The position numbers were made by a program, and so were the translations under genes. A stretch of DNA of 64,000 nt from Candidatus Pacearchaeota archaeon (GTDB lineage Archaea > Nanobdellota > Nanobdellia > UBA10117 > JABICX01). Where the stretch lies: positions 26,744 to 90,743 of the forward strand of contig JAFCGM010000004.1 in assembly GCA_017608025.1 (NCBI GenBank), given 5' to 3'. A model generated the notes under the pieces. That model worked only from the letters and a program-made list of their open reading frames with translations. It was not told where the DNA came from and made no database searches. This document shows positions 25,966 to 34,852 of this stretch, in pieces; position 1 is the first letter of the stretch, and each line of letters starts with the position of its first letter.

Positions 25966-26447
25966 AAAACAAATGAAACTCCTAATGTACTAGTTAAAAC
26001 TATAAGTGAGGCAATCAGAACGCCTGCTGAAATAACTGCAAATGACCTTCTTTTGTTGAATTTAAGAATATGTGCAATCAGAACTCCTGTCCAGGCCCCT
26101 GTCATTGGCAGAGGAATCGCTACAAACAAAATCAAAGCCAGTTCTCCGAAAACTTCAAATTTTTTCCTGTTCTTTTCAATCTTCTTCATTGTCCTTGCTC
26201 CGAAAAGCTTCAACGCAAGGTCATTTAGCCGCGCAACTTTCAAAAAGTAAAACAAAATCGGAATTACTAAAATATTGGCAATCAATCCCAATAAAAATAC
26301 CATCATTGGATTAAGGCCTAAACTTATTCCCATAATAATAGCTCCTCTAGCTTCTGAAATCGGAGCCATGCCTAGCAGAAAAACAACCAAATACTTGAAA
26401 AAAAGAGGATATGCTTGAAAAAGAGCAGTAGCTATTGAAAAGTCCAT
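25962..26447 (-). CDS. Small multidrug-export-like membrane protein (COG2426 type)
   Basis: 161 residues from ATG 26447; the longer frame to 26495 would overlap promoter-like sequence of the divergent gene. About five hydrophobic segments. The motif LLGMAPISEARGAIIMG near residue 30 and VAIPLPMTGAWTG near 105 are what I recall for the PF06695 'small multidrug export' family; transport has not been well shown for this family. Translationally coupled with truD. Confidence 0.75.
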   Translation of the reverse strand: MDFSIATALFQAYPLFFKYLVVFLLGMAPISEARGAIIMGISLGLNPMMVFLLGLIANILVIPILFYFLKVARLNDLALKLFGARTMKKIEKNRKKFEVFGELALILFVAIPLPMTGAWTGVLIAHILKFNKRRSFAVISAGVLIASLIVLTSTLGVSFVL

Positions 26448-26471
26448 GTTAATAAGACAAAGACAAAAACA

Positions 26472-26479
26472 TTTATAAA
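26472..26479 (+). promoter_or_regulatory. TATA box for a leaderless zinc-ribbon/EF-1beta transcript
   Basis: TTTATAAA lies 23-30 bp before the ATG at 26502. In archaea transcription starts about 25 bp after the TATA box, so the message would begin at or next to the start codon. Confidence 0.45.
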
Positions 26480-26501
26480 GATTTTTTAGATACATAGCCC
26501 T

Positions 26502-26663
26502 ATGGTAATTAAATGTAATTCATGCAAAAAAGAAATACTCAATGATTCCAGAACAGCAAAATTCCCTTGCCCTGGCTGCGGTAAGGAAACAATAGTCCGC
26601 TGCAGTGAATGCAGAAAGAAAAGCATTAAATATGAATGCAAGTGCGGATTTGTAGGACCTTAG
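26502..26663 (+). CDS. Small zinc-ribbon RNA-binding protein
   Basis: 53 residues with four CxxC-type pairs: CNSC, CPGC, CSEC and CKC (two zinc ribbons). This is the archaeal zinc-ribbon protein (COG2888 type) that is regularly encoded just before EF-1beta and is thought to act in translation. The order is kept here, eight bases apart. It is complete despite its size, with TAG at 26661-26663. Confidence 0.85.
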   Translation: MVIKCNSCKKEILNDSRTAKFPCPGCGKETIVRCSECRKKSIKYECKCGFVGP

Positions 26664-26671
26664 GTGATTTT

Positions 26672-26947
26672 ATGGCAAATGTTATTGTTAAAATAAAAGT
26701 TATGCCCGAAAATCCGGAAATCAACCTTGATAAACTTTCAGAAGAGATAAACAAAAAAATAATTGAATTTGAAGGGCACATCCACAAAACAGAAAAAATT
26801 CCAATTGCTTTCGGCCTCGTAGCACTTGAAATAATCTTCATGTATGATGAAAAAAAAGGCGACTCCGAACCTCTTGAAAAAGACATTGAATCAATTGACG
26901 GCGTCCAATCAGTTGAAGTAATTGATGTTCGAAGAGCATTTGGTTAG
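26672..26947 (+). CDS. ef1b: Elongation factor 1-beta
   Basis: 91 residues; the guanine-nucleotide exchange factor for EF-1alpha. Start at MANVIVKIKVMPE (ATG 26672) with GGTGA seven bases upstream; the longer frame is not family-like. Motifs: VMPENPEINLDKL at the start, IAFGLVALEIIFM in the middle, DGVQSVEVIDVRR near the end, and normal length for the archaeal factor (about 90). Its last codons are copied at 26987-27015. Confidence 0.92.
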   Translation: MANVIVKIKVMPENPEINLDKLSEEINKKIIEFEGHIHKTEKIPIAFGLVALEIIFMYDEKKGDSEPLEKDIESIDGVQSVEVIDVRRAFG

Positions 26948-27067
26948 TTCTCTTTAATGGAGGTTTCTCTTTTAAGAGAAAAGTCCTGATGTTCGAAGAG
27001 CATTTGGTTAGTTCTATTTAACAGATATATGTTTTTTGCGAGCTTTTTTCTAAAAAGCTCAGTGGAG
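26923..27067. repeat. Duplicated end of the EF-1beta gene around a hairpin, plus a second hairpin
   Basis: 26923-26951 and 26987-27015 are identical over 29 bp and contain the codons for DVRRAFG and the stop. Between them is the hairpin block AGTTCTCTTTAATGGAGG plus TCTCTTTTAAGAGAAAAG (26946-26988). A GCGAGCTTTTTTCTAAAAAG hairpin follows at 27033-27067. Confidence 0.9.
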
Positions 27068-27086
27068 GTTTCTCTTGCTTAAATCT

Positions 27087-27809
27087 TTAAACCTTATTGC
27101 CCCAATAATCTTCAAAAGGAATTATTCCGAGCATGCCATACCCAAGCCTATCTGACGCAAGCATTAAATTTGTATAATTGTTTGCCTGAACATGAATGCA
27201 ATTCTTTTTATTGTAAACTCGTGGAGAAGTTATTGCTTCATCTAACTCAAAAACAACAACTGGCTGGAGTGTTGTTGCATCCTCGCAGCCTATAACCGGA
27301 ACTTCTTCTGTAATAGGGTCTGTATCCTCTGTAAATGACATTACAATTGTGCTTGAGTCCAAGTCAGAATTTACAAAAGGAAGAATTCTTCCAAACTCTA
27401 CTGCAGCAGCTGAAAGCTGCCTCGAACTTCCCTCATTTGGATTAAAAGCAAGGTAAATTTTGTTAGCTTGCTTCAAATATCTTACATTATCTGTAACTTC
27501 AAAATCTTCTGCATCTCTCGGATCAACATAAAAGGAAATAGGAATCTCCTTCCCAGAAAAAGGATAATTAAGAACATAATGACCATCAACATGCTCATAA
27601 AAATTATAGCCATTGTATTCAAACTTCTCTACAATGTAATTCTCGCCTTCAGATCTGTTTGAAACAGCAACAACAAGCCCTGAAAATATCATAATCAAAG
27701 CAATAAGACCACCAAGCATACCATAAATTTTCTTCTTTTTTTCAGGATTCTTCTTCAGCTTTTCAACAATTGTCCTCTTCTTTCTATCTCGTTCCTTTGT
27801 ATTAACCAT
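27087..27809 (-). CDS. Membrane-anchored outer-face protein of unknown function
   Basis: 240 residues. A basic N-terminus (TKERDRKKRTIVEKLKK) precedes one helix at about 28-50, so the remaining 190 residues are probably outside the cell. This part is beta-rich and has two cysteines (about 177 and 207) that could pair. No known domain seen. It lies next to the S-layer gene on the same strand but is separated by 235 bp with the S-layer terminator, so it has its own promoter. Confidence 0.7.
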   Translation of the reverse strand: MVNTKERDRKKRTIVEKLKKNPEKKKKIYGMLGGLIALIMIFSGLVVAVSNRSEGENYIVEKFEYNGYNFYEHVDGHYVLNYPFSGKEIPISFYVDPRDAEDFEVTDNVRYLKQANKIYLAFNPNEGSSRQLSAAAVEFGRILPFVNSDLDSSTIVMSFTEDTDPITEEVPVIGCEDATTLQPVVVFELDEAITSPRVYNKKNCIHVQANNYTNLMLASDRLGYGMLGIIPFEDYWGNKV

Positions 27810-27999
27810 GTCTTTCCTTATCTAATATAAATATAAAAAAGTTATGAAAAATATTGTTTTTAGAATTGAAAACCATTAACTTATTTTACAGAAAATTAGT
27901 TCTTTTTGGGTTAAAAAACCTTTCTTACAAAAAACAGTTTTTTCTTTTAAAATAGTTTCTTTAGAATAAGGCTTAAACCTAGTTTTCTGCAAGATTAAC

Positions 28000-28031
28000 A
28001 AAAAAAGAAAAAGAAAGCGCCAAAGGCGCTT
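28000..28031 (-). terminator. GC hairpin with T-run after the S-layer gene
   Basis: AAGCGCC-TTT-GGCGCTT followed by TCTTTTTCTTTTTTT on the minus strand, 14 bp after the stop codon. It has the form of an intrinsic terminator and is the most GC-rich hairpin near a gene end here, fitting a highly expressed gene. Confidence 0.75.
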
Positions 28032-28044
28032 ATACATTTACAGC

Positions 28045-30219
28045 TTACTCAGTTGTTTCCTCTGTCTCAGTTTCTGTTTCTTCTGTAATTGGTGTTATTG
28101 TTTCTCCTGAAACAGATACAGATGTTCCACTTAAGTCGTATTCGCCGTAGTTTTTCAAGACAGTTGCTGCTTCTCTTGTGTTGTCTGCTTCCCATCCAGC
28201 TACTACAAGTGCGACATTGCTTCCGCCAAAGGCGTCTTCAACAAGTTTCAACATTGCTTTGTTTTCTGGAATGGTTGAATCAGCACCATATGCAGGATAT
28301 GTTAATCCAAGTGCTTCAGCAGTTAATTTGTTTACAGCTGGTCCACCTACCAAAATAAGTGGCTGTGATGTCTTATCAGTTACTTCTGTGTCTAATTTTA
28401 CTAATGGAACTCCTGCAACAGAGTTTATAGTAAATGCATCACCAGTTGATGTAACTTCAGCAGTTGGTCCTGCAACAAGTATGTTTGCCTTGACCTGCTC
28501 TGGAGCAATCCACAATACAAACTCGTCACTGTCTCCATGGCTCTCTGGTGTCTCAACAATGTTTCCGTAACCAGTTCTCCATGAATCCTCTTTTGAACCG
28601 ATTTGGTATGGGCTTGTGGATGTCAAGTTAATTTCAATTGCCTCTTTTGTGTCTGCAGTGTCTCCGAGCTTTGCACCGTCAATGTCTGCCTTGATCTTCA
28701 TGTCCTCTCCAGCGTCATCAAAGTCATGGAAAGTTATGAAGTCATCTGGTGTTGTAAGATTTCCTGTTACAATTCCAACTTTGGAACCTGCTGTTGTTAT
28801 GTCATTAATAATGTATATTTCTGTTCCTTCCTCAATTGGTGTGTCATCTGATGAGTTCAAAAAGTACTGGATTCTGTTGTCAGAGTTTCTAAATGCTCCA
28901 ACCCATCTGTTTTCTTCATCAATTAACCAAACTTCATTTGTATCTGTCCATGTTCCAGAAACATTTACCTTAAATCCTTCATTGTCCTTGCTTGTTACCA
29001 TGTACAATGCGTAATCGTGGTCAACATCAATTGTAGCTCCAGCCTCGTTTCTTGTAACAGTTACATCATCGAATTTTCCAGTAACTTTCATGTCTGCGTC
29101 TACGTTTAAGGATTGAAATTCAATGTATCCAAAGTTGTTTGGGAAGTCAAGTTTTTCTCCTGGAGCAATAACTGGGTCGTCAGAATCTTCTAACTCAAGG
29201 TTCATTTTTACTCCGATTTTTGTATTTGCGTCTGCACCGGAAATGTACCATAGCCATTTAGCATCTGTTGTATCTTCAGGTTCTCCGAAAATCTCAGCAG
29301 AGTCTCCGTCGTTAACTGACTTTGTAACATCTGAACCAACACTTATCTGAACCTGTCTTGAGTCAATATCATCTGTGTACAAAATGTTTTCAACTTTAAC
29401 AGTTGTATCGCCAAAGTCATATTGCTCACCTTCTCCAAGGAACTTTGTTTTTGAGCCAAGCTTTATTGCAACAGAACTCTGTCCAATTGAAGTTACTTCA
29501 ATGTCATCTCCCTCAAATGTGTATGTTTCTCCAACACCAAGAACTGTTTCATCTCCCATATTAATTGTTGCTGAAGTGTCACTTAAGGATGTAATCTCTA
29601 TAGATTTTCCCAACAAATCAATTTTTAATGGAACTACAGAATTAATTTCTGTGATGTCCAAATCAGAATCTGTTGATTGCCAGTAAATCTTTGTGTTTGA
29701 TTCTGTTCCTGTTGTTCCCAAGTAAATTGTTGAACCAAGTTCTGGGTCATCTTCAGATGTCAAAATCTCAAATCCACCAACATCAATTACTTCTTCATAA
29801 TCAATTGTTGAATCGTTTTGTGTCAACTGTGAGTCAGCAAGTCCTGAGATGTGTGTATCAGTCATGTAGTCTGGGAAAGAAGTTGTGTCAAGTGTTGCAT
29901 CCATTATGTCAACATCTTCTGTTCTTCCGCCTGCAACAGTTGTTGTTGTGCTTGCTACGCTCTTTGACTCTTGTGCAAGTCTAGCTGCGATGTCTACGGC
30001 TCCTGCAAGGTCGCTTGCAAGTCCAGCCGGATTGTTTCCTCCTGTTCCTAGAACAAGAAGTGTATTCCATTCTCCGTCTTGTACAAATGGTTCTGGGTAG
30101 TCTGCTAAATCAGCAGCTGCTACAGCTCCGAAAGCTGTTGCTCCCAACATGGCTACGCCAGTTGAGATTGCTGCAACTCTTTTCATTGTGTTTTTCGCTT
30201 TTAATACGAATTTTTGCAT
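28045..30219 (-). CDS. S-layer protein, Methanococcales type
   Basis: 724 residues. A signal peptide (AAISTGVAMLGATAFGAVAA, cut near residue 35) is followed by a long acidic, Thr/Asp-rich beta chain. The N-terminal region (WNTLLVLGTGGNNPAGLASD, DIAARLAQ) and the C-terminal region (LILVGGPAVNKLTAEALG, VALVVAGWEADNTREAA) match the halves of the archaeal S_layer_N/S_layer_C family. It would form the outer lattice of the cell. It ends with a Thr/Glu tail. A strong GAGGT ribosome site and a good terminator support high expression. Confidence 0.9.
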   Translation of the reverse strand: MQKFVLKAKNTMKRVAAISTGVAMLGATAFGAVAAADLADYPEPFVQDGEWNTLLVLGTGGNNPAGLASDLAGAVDIAARLAQESKSVASTTTTVAGGRTEDVDIMDATLDTTSFPDYMTDTHISGLADSQLTQNDSTIDYEEVIDVGGFEILTSEDDPELGSTIYLGTTGTESNTKIYWQSTDSDLDITEINSVVPLKIDLLGKSIEITSLSDTSATINMGDETVLGVGETYTFEGDDIEVTSIGQSSVAIKLGSKTKFLGEGEQYDFGDTTVKVENILYTDDIDSRQVQISVGSDVTKSVNDGDSAEIFGEPEDTTDAKWLWYISGADANTKIGVKMNLELEDSDDPVIAPGEKLDFPNNFGYIEFQSLNVDADMKVTGKFDDVTVTRNEAGATIDVDHDYALYMVTSKDNEGFKVNVSGTWTDTNEVWLIDEENRWVGAFRNSDNRIQYFLNSSDDTPIEEGTEIYIINDITTAGSKVGIVTGNLTTPDDFITFHDFDDAGEDMKIKADIDGAKLGDTADTKEAIEINLTSTSPYQIGSKEDSWRTGYGNIVETPESHGDSDEFVLWIAPEQVKANILVAGPTAEVTSTGDAFTINSVAGVPLVKLDTEVTDKTSQPLILVGGPAVNKLTAEALGLTYPAYGADSTIPENKAMLKLVEDAFGGSNVALVVAGWEADNTREAATVLKNYGEYDLSGTSVSVSGETITPITEETETETEETTE

Positions 30220-30225
30220 TGGTAT

Positions 30226-30230
30226 ACCTC
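30226..30230 (-). promoter_or_regulatory. Shine-Dalgarno of the S-layer gene
   Basis: GAGGT, six bases before the ATG. The nearby CAGTATTTATACTG (about 30238-30251) is a short palindrome, and TTTTTAAACC at 30284-30293 is a candidate TATA box, which would give a leader of about 40 nt. Confidence 0.5.
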
Positions 30231-30379
30231 GTTTAAACAGTATAAATACTGCTATTAGATATAGATATAGTATGAAGAAATTGGTTTAAAAACATTATGG
30301 TCATTTTTCAGCCCCATTTATCGTTTTTTACAATTTTTCACTACCAAAATGGAACAAACAAACACTCAAATGGCAGTAT

Positions 30380-30389
30380 ATTTAAATAA
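30380..30389 (+). promoter_or_regulatory. TATA box of the winged-helix gene
   Basis: ATTTAAATAA is 22-32 bp before the ATG at 30412, consistent with a leaderless message. TTTAAATAAT is repeated at 30401-30410. Confidence 0.4.
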
Positions 30390-30411
30390 TAAACCCTTAA
30401 TTTAAATAATA

Positions 30412-30732
30412 ATGGCTGAAAAGGAAAAACTGTCAAGAGATGAGAAAAAGGAAATTTCCAAGATGCGAATAATCACTGCAATAAGCCTTGGAAAAGATAG
30501 GAACAAGGAAATTGCAAAATTCCTGGACACTGACAAGTCCTTTGCAGCAAAGAAAGTCAAGGAACTTGAAGAAGAAGGGCTTGTGGTTAAAGAAGGAGAA
30601 GGCCGCCATACAAGGTACAGGCTTAATAAATTTAATGCTCTGACTTTCTTGAAAAGTAAAGTTATAATCACCAAAGGAGGGAAAAAAGATGAAAGAAAAG
30701 GACATGAAGAAAATGAAGAAGAATATGAATAA
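30412..30732 (+). CDS. Winged-helix DNA-binding protein
   Basis: 106 residues. Helix-turn-helix pattern ITAISLGKDRNKEIAKFLDTDKSFAAKKVKELEEEGLV followed by a wing (KEGEGRHTRYRLNKF) is seen between residues 18 and 75; the pattern is of the ArsR/MarR-like type. The tail is very acidic and basic and disordered. Divergent from the S-layer gene with a 190-bp shared control region, so it may regulate that gene or itself. Its last codons hold the ribosome site and start of the next gene. Confidence 0.75.
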   Translation: MAEKEKLSRDEKKEISKMRIITAISLGKDRNKEIAKFLDTDKSFAAKKVKELEEEGLVVKEGEGRHTRYRLNKFNALTFLKSKVIITKGGKKDERKGHEENEEEYE

Positions 30733-31030
30733 AATAACAAAATCTGGAAGAAAAATACTCTATGAGATTACAATGTACAAGCTCTTGGTTATACTATTGG
30801 TCGGGCTTCTTGTTTCATTGGTAATTGGTCTCTATTTGGGAAATATAATCGGAAAAGCAAACGCAGTGGATAATATTGAAATAAATGTTCCTCGTTATTG
30901 CTCTTATGACAAGTCAATGAGCAACATTGACATCAAATGCAATGAACTCAGCAATATGACTGCAACAGAAATGTGTGAAATACTTTCAACACCATTAAAA
31001 AATCAACTAAAAGTGCTTGTTGTAAGATAA
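30689..31030 (+). CDS. One-helix membrane protein following the winged-helix gene
   Basis: 113 residues overlapping the upstream gene by 44 bases in another frame. GGAGG at 30676-30680 sits eight bases before the ATG and supports it. After a Lys/Met-rich start there is one membrane helix (about 30-52), then an outer part with three cysteines and three predicted N-glycosylation-type Asn sites. The pairing with a winged-helix protein suggests a membrane sensor plus DNA-binding partner; that is inference. Confidence 0.65.
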   Translation: MKEKDMKKMKKNMNKITKSGRKILYEITMYKLLVILLVGLLVSLVIGLYLGNIIGKANAVDNIEINVPRYCSYDKSMSNIDIKCNELSNMTATEMCEILSTPLKNQLKVLVVR

Positions 31031-31031
31031 T

Positions 31032-31436
31032 TTATTTATCTTTGTCAGCAAGCAGCTTGTTTTTAGCTGTAAGTGCTTTTATTTGAATGTCCATGCGGTG
31101 AATCTTTGAAATCAAGTCATTGATTACAAAAGTTAGCTCCTGGCTTGATTCTTTTATTTCCTCAGGTTCTATTATTTCCACAGAAGATGGATGATAGTCA
31201 ATAACAAATCCAATAAGTTCTGACATTGAGGGAACTATGAATTCTATTTCCAAAAATGTTGAAAAAAGCTTTTTAGAATATTTTTTCGGCTCATTTAGAA
31301 CTTTATTAATTACTTCGTATTTCTTTGAAAGAGAGTCTGAAAGAAGCTCAATTGTTTTTTTCAAGTGCTCTTCTGGAGCGCCCACAACTTCAATTATTGC
31401 CTTAATTTGAATTTCAGTTTTTCCATCTTTAGCCAT
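31032..31436 (-). CDS. Conserved-looking archaeal protein of unknown function
   Basis: 134 residues, soluble. A beta-alpha-beta start (EIQIKAIIEVVG), a helical middle, and a C-terminal coiled coil (INDLISKIHRMDIQIKAL). Good codon pattern and a start just after a promoter-like gap. Convergent with the membrane gene before it. No family name can be given. Confidence 0.65.
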   Translation of the reverse strand: MAKDGKTEIQIKAIIEVVGAPEEHLKKTIELLSDSLSKKYEVINKVLNEPKKYSKKLFSTFLEIEFIVPSMSELIGFVIDYHPSSVEIIEPEEIKESSQELTFVINDLISKIHRMDIQIKALTAKNKLLADKDK

Positions 31437-31466
31437 AACTCTAAGTCAAGTAATGGGTTTATAAAT

Positions 31467-32252
31467 TTAATTGTTGTGCATAAGAACAAACAAAAGGAAA
31501 ATATTCATAAGTGCAGAAAGTCCCAAAAATCCGATTAGAAAATAGTACTTCGTCTTGTAGGAATCTGAACAATAAACAATCTCACTTTCTGCAATTTCAT
31601 CAAAAGTTCGGAATTCTTCTTTTTCCAAAAGTGCTGCTGTTTTTGAGCTTTTTATTTCTTCAGAAGCGCTTTTTTCACTAAATTCCTCAACCAATTTTTC
31701 CTCTGAAATATTTTCTTTCTCAACTGAGTCTTCAGTTGCTTCAAATTCTTCAGAAACTTCCTCAGCAAAATATCCAGGACTCGGCTCTTCGCACTCTCCT
31801 GAAAAAGACTCTCCCTCCTCGCATGAGCCGTCATAATAAAGAAAAGCAATTTTTTCACTGTTTTTCTCCAAAGTCACTTCCTCTCCAGAATTTGCCAACC
31901 TTCCGCAAATAGAACTTTTTTCAGTATAAAACAAGAATTCAGTTTTAACATCAAAATTTTCAAAAACTTCAGACCCTGAACCACCATCAGTAATCAAAGC
32001 AAATTCTCCTTTTTTTAAAATGCACTCAGAACTGAAATTTTCCCCGCTTTTTGAAACATATCCGCAGAAAAGAGTGTCATTGCACAAAGTTAACAAAGTC
32101 ACATTTACATCTTCCTCTTCATCATTGTAAATTTCAACATACTCGTTGTAATTCTCATCTTCAATTGGATTATACATAATTTCAGTAATTTCAAGGCAAA
32201 AAGCAGGCTGTAAAAACAAAAGAGCAATGGCAATGAGGATAAGTTTTCGCAT
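31467..32252 (-). CDS. Exported lamin-tail-domain protein
   Basis: 261 residues: signal peptide (LILIAIALLFLQPAFC), then a lamin tail domain (LTD) with EITEIMYNPIEDENYNEYV at its start and ALITDGGSGSEVF, an acidic Ser/Glu-rich linker (about 155-225), and a C-terminal membrane helix. In bacteria and archaea LTDs occur in secreted proteins and are thought to bind DNA, protein or the envelope. Here the domain would be outside and anchored at the membrane. Confidence 0.8.
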   Translation of the reverse strand: MRKLILIAIALLFLQPAFCLEITEIMYNPIEDENYNEYVEIYNDEEEDVNVTLLTLCNDTLFCGYVSKSGENFSSECILKKGEFALITDGGSGSEVFENFDVKTEFLFYTEKSSICGRLANSGEEVTLEKNSEKIAFLYYDGSCEEGESFSGECEEPSPGYFAEEVSEEFEATEDSVEKENISEEKLVEEFSEKSASEEIKSSKTAALLEKEEFRTFDEIAESEIVYCSDSYKTKYYFLIGFLGLSALMNIFLLFVLMHNN

Positions 32253-32361
32253 TAATACACTAAACCACCTAAAAAAATAAAAACAAAGATGTTTTTACTA
32301 ATATGTGAGTAAAAAACTATTAAAAAGAAAAAAAGCAATATAGTTTAACGGTGAATTATTA

Positions 32362-32919
32362 ATGGGACTGTTCAGAAAAAAGAAAAAAGAATTAGATGAT
32401 CTTCCGCTTTTAACAGATGACTTGCCTCCCTTGCCAGCACTTCCAAAGGAAAGCAAAAAAGAAGACTTTCCAGAAAATCGGCCATTTATACCTGCAACTC
32501 CAAAATCAAATTTTTTAGACAAGGGAAATTTCCCTAAACTCGAAAGCCAAAACAAAGCTCCAAAAGGACCAAAACCAATGCCACTAGAAACAAGGCATGA
32601 AGTTCCGCCTCAGCCAGAAATTCCGCCGCAAAAAAAGAATATGCTTGGAATGGAAAAAGAAACACGAAAACCAAACATATCTTTTACTGGCAAAGTTGAA
32701 GGAAAAAAGGCAAATATCTTTGTAAAACTAGACAAATACAATGAAATAATGGAAACACTTGAAGATTTAGAAGGAAAAACACATGACCTTGAAAAAATAA
32801 TTCGAAAACTTGAAGAAACAAAAGACAAGGAAAAAGACCTAATCTTTAAGTGGAATGAACTTCTTATTGAAACAAAAAAGCAGATAGAAAAAGTTAACAA
32901 AAACTTGCCTTCTGCTTAA
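32362..32919 (+). CDS. Leu/Pro-rich protein with C-terminal coiled coil
   Basis: 185 residues. The start (GLFRKKKKELDDLPLLTDD, then LPPLPALP) resembles that of the 11238-11906 protein (FNKNKKDDLDLPPLPP), and both end in a coiled coil, so they look related. The middle is Pro/Lys-rich and disordered; residues about 105-120 contain ISFTGKVEGKKANIFVKLDK, possibly a small beta unit. No membrane segment. Precedes the Rqc2 homologue gene in the same direction with a 30-bp gap. Function unknown. Confidence 0.7.
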   Translation: MGLFRKKKKELDDLPLLTDDLPPLPALPKESKKEDFPENRPFIPATPKSNFLDKGNFPKLESQNKAPKGPKPMPLETRHEVPPQPEIPPQKKNMLGMEKETRKPNISFTGKVEGKKANIFVKLDKYNEIMETLEDLEGKTHDLEKIIRKLEETKDKEKDLIFKWNELLIETKKQIEKVNKNLPSA

Positions 32920-32950
32920 TTTTATATATCTTTCTTTTTTATTTAATTCT

Positions 32951-34852
32951 ATGAAAGTGCTTGCAGGGATAGAAATAAAAAAAGTTTTGCAGGAAAATAA
33001 GGAAATAAAAGGAAGCTACTTGAACAAAGTCTATCAGCCAACTCCCTTTGAGCTAATTCTGAAATTCCATTCCCAAAAGAAGAAAACTCATTTGAAAATA
33101 ATATCTGGAAAGGCGATTTTCGCAACACAATTCAAATACAAAACTTCCAGAAAAATACATTCTTTTTGTAAGCTTCTGAGAAAAAAAATCACTAGAGCAA
33201 AACTTACTGAAATAAAGCAAATAGGAATTGACAGAATTGTTGAATTTCACTTTGAAAAAAAAGATGAGAAAACAATACTAATTGCAGAGCTATTCAGCAA
33301 AGGAAACTTCATTTTGTGCAACAGCAAAAGAAAAATAATTGCTTGCGCTTCACCGCAAACCTGGAAAGACCGAGAAGTAAAAAAAGGTCTGGAATACAAA
33401 TTACCGCCTTTAAAAGAAAATGTATTGAAAAGCAAAACAGAAATAAAAAAAGAGCTTTCAAAAAACAAAACAAGAAGAGCAATTGCAGTAATATCTGCAA
33501 TGGGAATTGGAAGCAACTATGCTGAAGAAATATGCAGAAAAATCAACTGCACATCAGAAGACCTTATTTCAAAAATCGGAATTGAAAAAACTTGTTCAGG
33601 AATAATGAACTTTCTAGGGAAAGTTGAAAAAAGCACAGGATATATTGTAAGGGAAAACAAAGAACCAATTGACGCAACATTAATCAAACTTGAAAAATAT
33701 TTAAAAAGCAAAACCGAAAAAGCAGATTCATTTAATCAGGCTCTTGATATATTCTTTTCAACAAGCAAACTAATGGAAAAAAATCAGGAACTGGAAAAAT
33801 CAATAAGCAAAAGAAAGGAAAAAATCAAAAACATAATAAAAAACCAGAAAAAAGCTCTGCAAAAAAATCAAAAGACGCAGGAAGAAGAAAAGAAAAAAGG
33901 GGATTTAATTTATGAAAACTATTCCAAAATAGAGCAGTTGCTTTATGAAATCTCACAAATGAGCAAAAAAGAGCTTGAAGATTTTGAAAAGCAAATAAAG
34001 CAGGGAAACACAATTCTGCCTATAGAAAAAATCGACCAGAAAGCAAAAACCATAACTTTGAAATTAAAAAACAAACTAATTCCTCTGAACTACAAAAAAA
34101 GCCTTGGTGAAAATGCAAGTAATTTTTATGAAAAATCAAAAAAAGCAAAGTCAAAAATTCCTTCAATTCAAAAAATAATAAAGCAGTCAAAAGAAAAACT
34201 GTCAAATTTAAAGAAAAACCTCCCAGAAAAAAAACCTGAATTAAAGAAAATAAAGAAAAAGCAGTGGTATGAAAAATTTCATTGGTTCAGAACATCAAAC
34301 AATCTTCTGGCAATAGGTGGAAAAGATGCAACTCAAAACGAAATGCTAATTAAAAAACATGCTGAAAAAAACGACCTTGTTTTTCACACAGAAATGCCTG
34401 GCTCTCCTTTTTTCATACTTAAAAACGGAAAACAAGCTGCTGAAAAAGACAAAAAAGAAACTGCAATCGCTGTTGCCTCGTTTTCCCGTGCATGGAAACT
34501 TGGATTTGGAAGCACAGATGTTTACAGTATCTCTTCTGAACAAGTAAGTAAAAAAGCAAAAGCAGGCGAATTCCTTGGAAAAGGAGCATTCATAATCCGA
34601 GGCAGTAAAAACTTTTTCAGAAACACCGAACTAGAGCTTGCAGTATCAGAAGTAAATAATAAAATTATCATTGGTCCAGTATCTGCAATAAAGAAAAAAG
34701 CAAAAAAATATATTTCATTAAAACCCGGCTATAATAAAAAAACAGAAATTGCAAAGAAAATAGCCAGCAAATTAAATATTAAAGATATTAATGAAATAGT
34801 GTCTATACTCCCAGCAGGAAACTCAAGAATTGAAAAAATCACTCTCTCTTAA
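32951..34852 (+). CDS. rqcH: NFACT family protein, Rqc2/RqcH homologue
   Basis: 633 residues. Acts in ribosome-associated quality control: binds 60S/50S subunits with stalled peptidyl-tRNA. Domains: NFACT-N (1 to about 230, with GSYLNKVYQPTPFELILKF and the ELFSKGNFILCN stretch), a helix-hairpin-helix-like part, long coiled coils (about 265-450), and NFACT-R (about 440-550, WYEKFHWFRTSNNLLAIGGK, DLVFHTEMPGSPF). Very Lys-rich as expected for RNA contact. Full length for the archaeal branch. Confidence 0.9.
   Translation: MKVLAGIEIKKVLQENKEIKGSYLNKVYQPTPFELILKFHSQKKKTHLKIISGKAIFATQFKYKTSRKIHSFCKLLRKKITRAKLTEIKQIGIDRIVEFHFEKKDEKTILIAELFSKGNFILCNSKRKIIACASPQTWKDREVKKGLEYKLPPLKENVLKSKTEIKKELSKNKTRRAIAVISAMGIGSNYAEEICRKINCTSEDLISKIGIEKTCSGIMNFLGKVEKSTGYIVRENKEPIDATLIKLEKYLKSKTEKADSFNQALDIFFSTSKLMEKNQELEKSISKRKEKIKNIIKNQKKALQKNQKTQEEEKKKGDLIYENYSKIEQLLYEISQMSKKELEDFEKQIKQGNTILPIEKIDQKAKTITLKLKNKLIPLNYKKSLGENASNFYEKSKKAKSKIPSIQKIIKQSKEKLSNLKKNLPEKKPELKKIKKKQWYEKFHWFRTSNNLLAIGGKDATQNEMLIKKHAEKNDLVFHTEMPGSPFFILKNGKQAAEKDKKETAIAVASFSRAWKLGFGSTDVYSISSEQVSKKAKAGEFLGKGAFIIRGSKNFFRNTELELAVSEVNNKIIIGPVSAIKKKAKKYISLKPGYNKKTEIAKKIASKLNIKDINEIVSILPAGNSRIEKITLS

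Noticed and set aside
28089..30236. Several plus-strand ORFs of 70-130 codons opposite the S-layer gene
   Set aside because: They are antisense shadows of a long, well-supported coding frame with signal peptide and family motifs.
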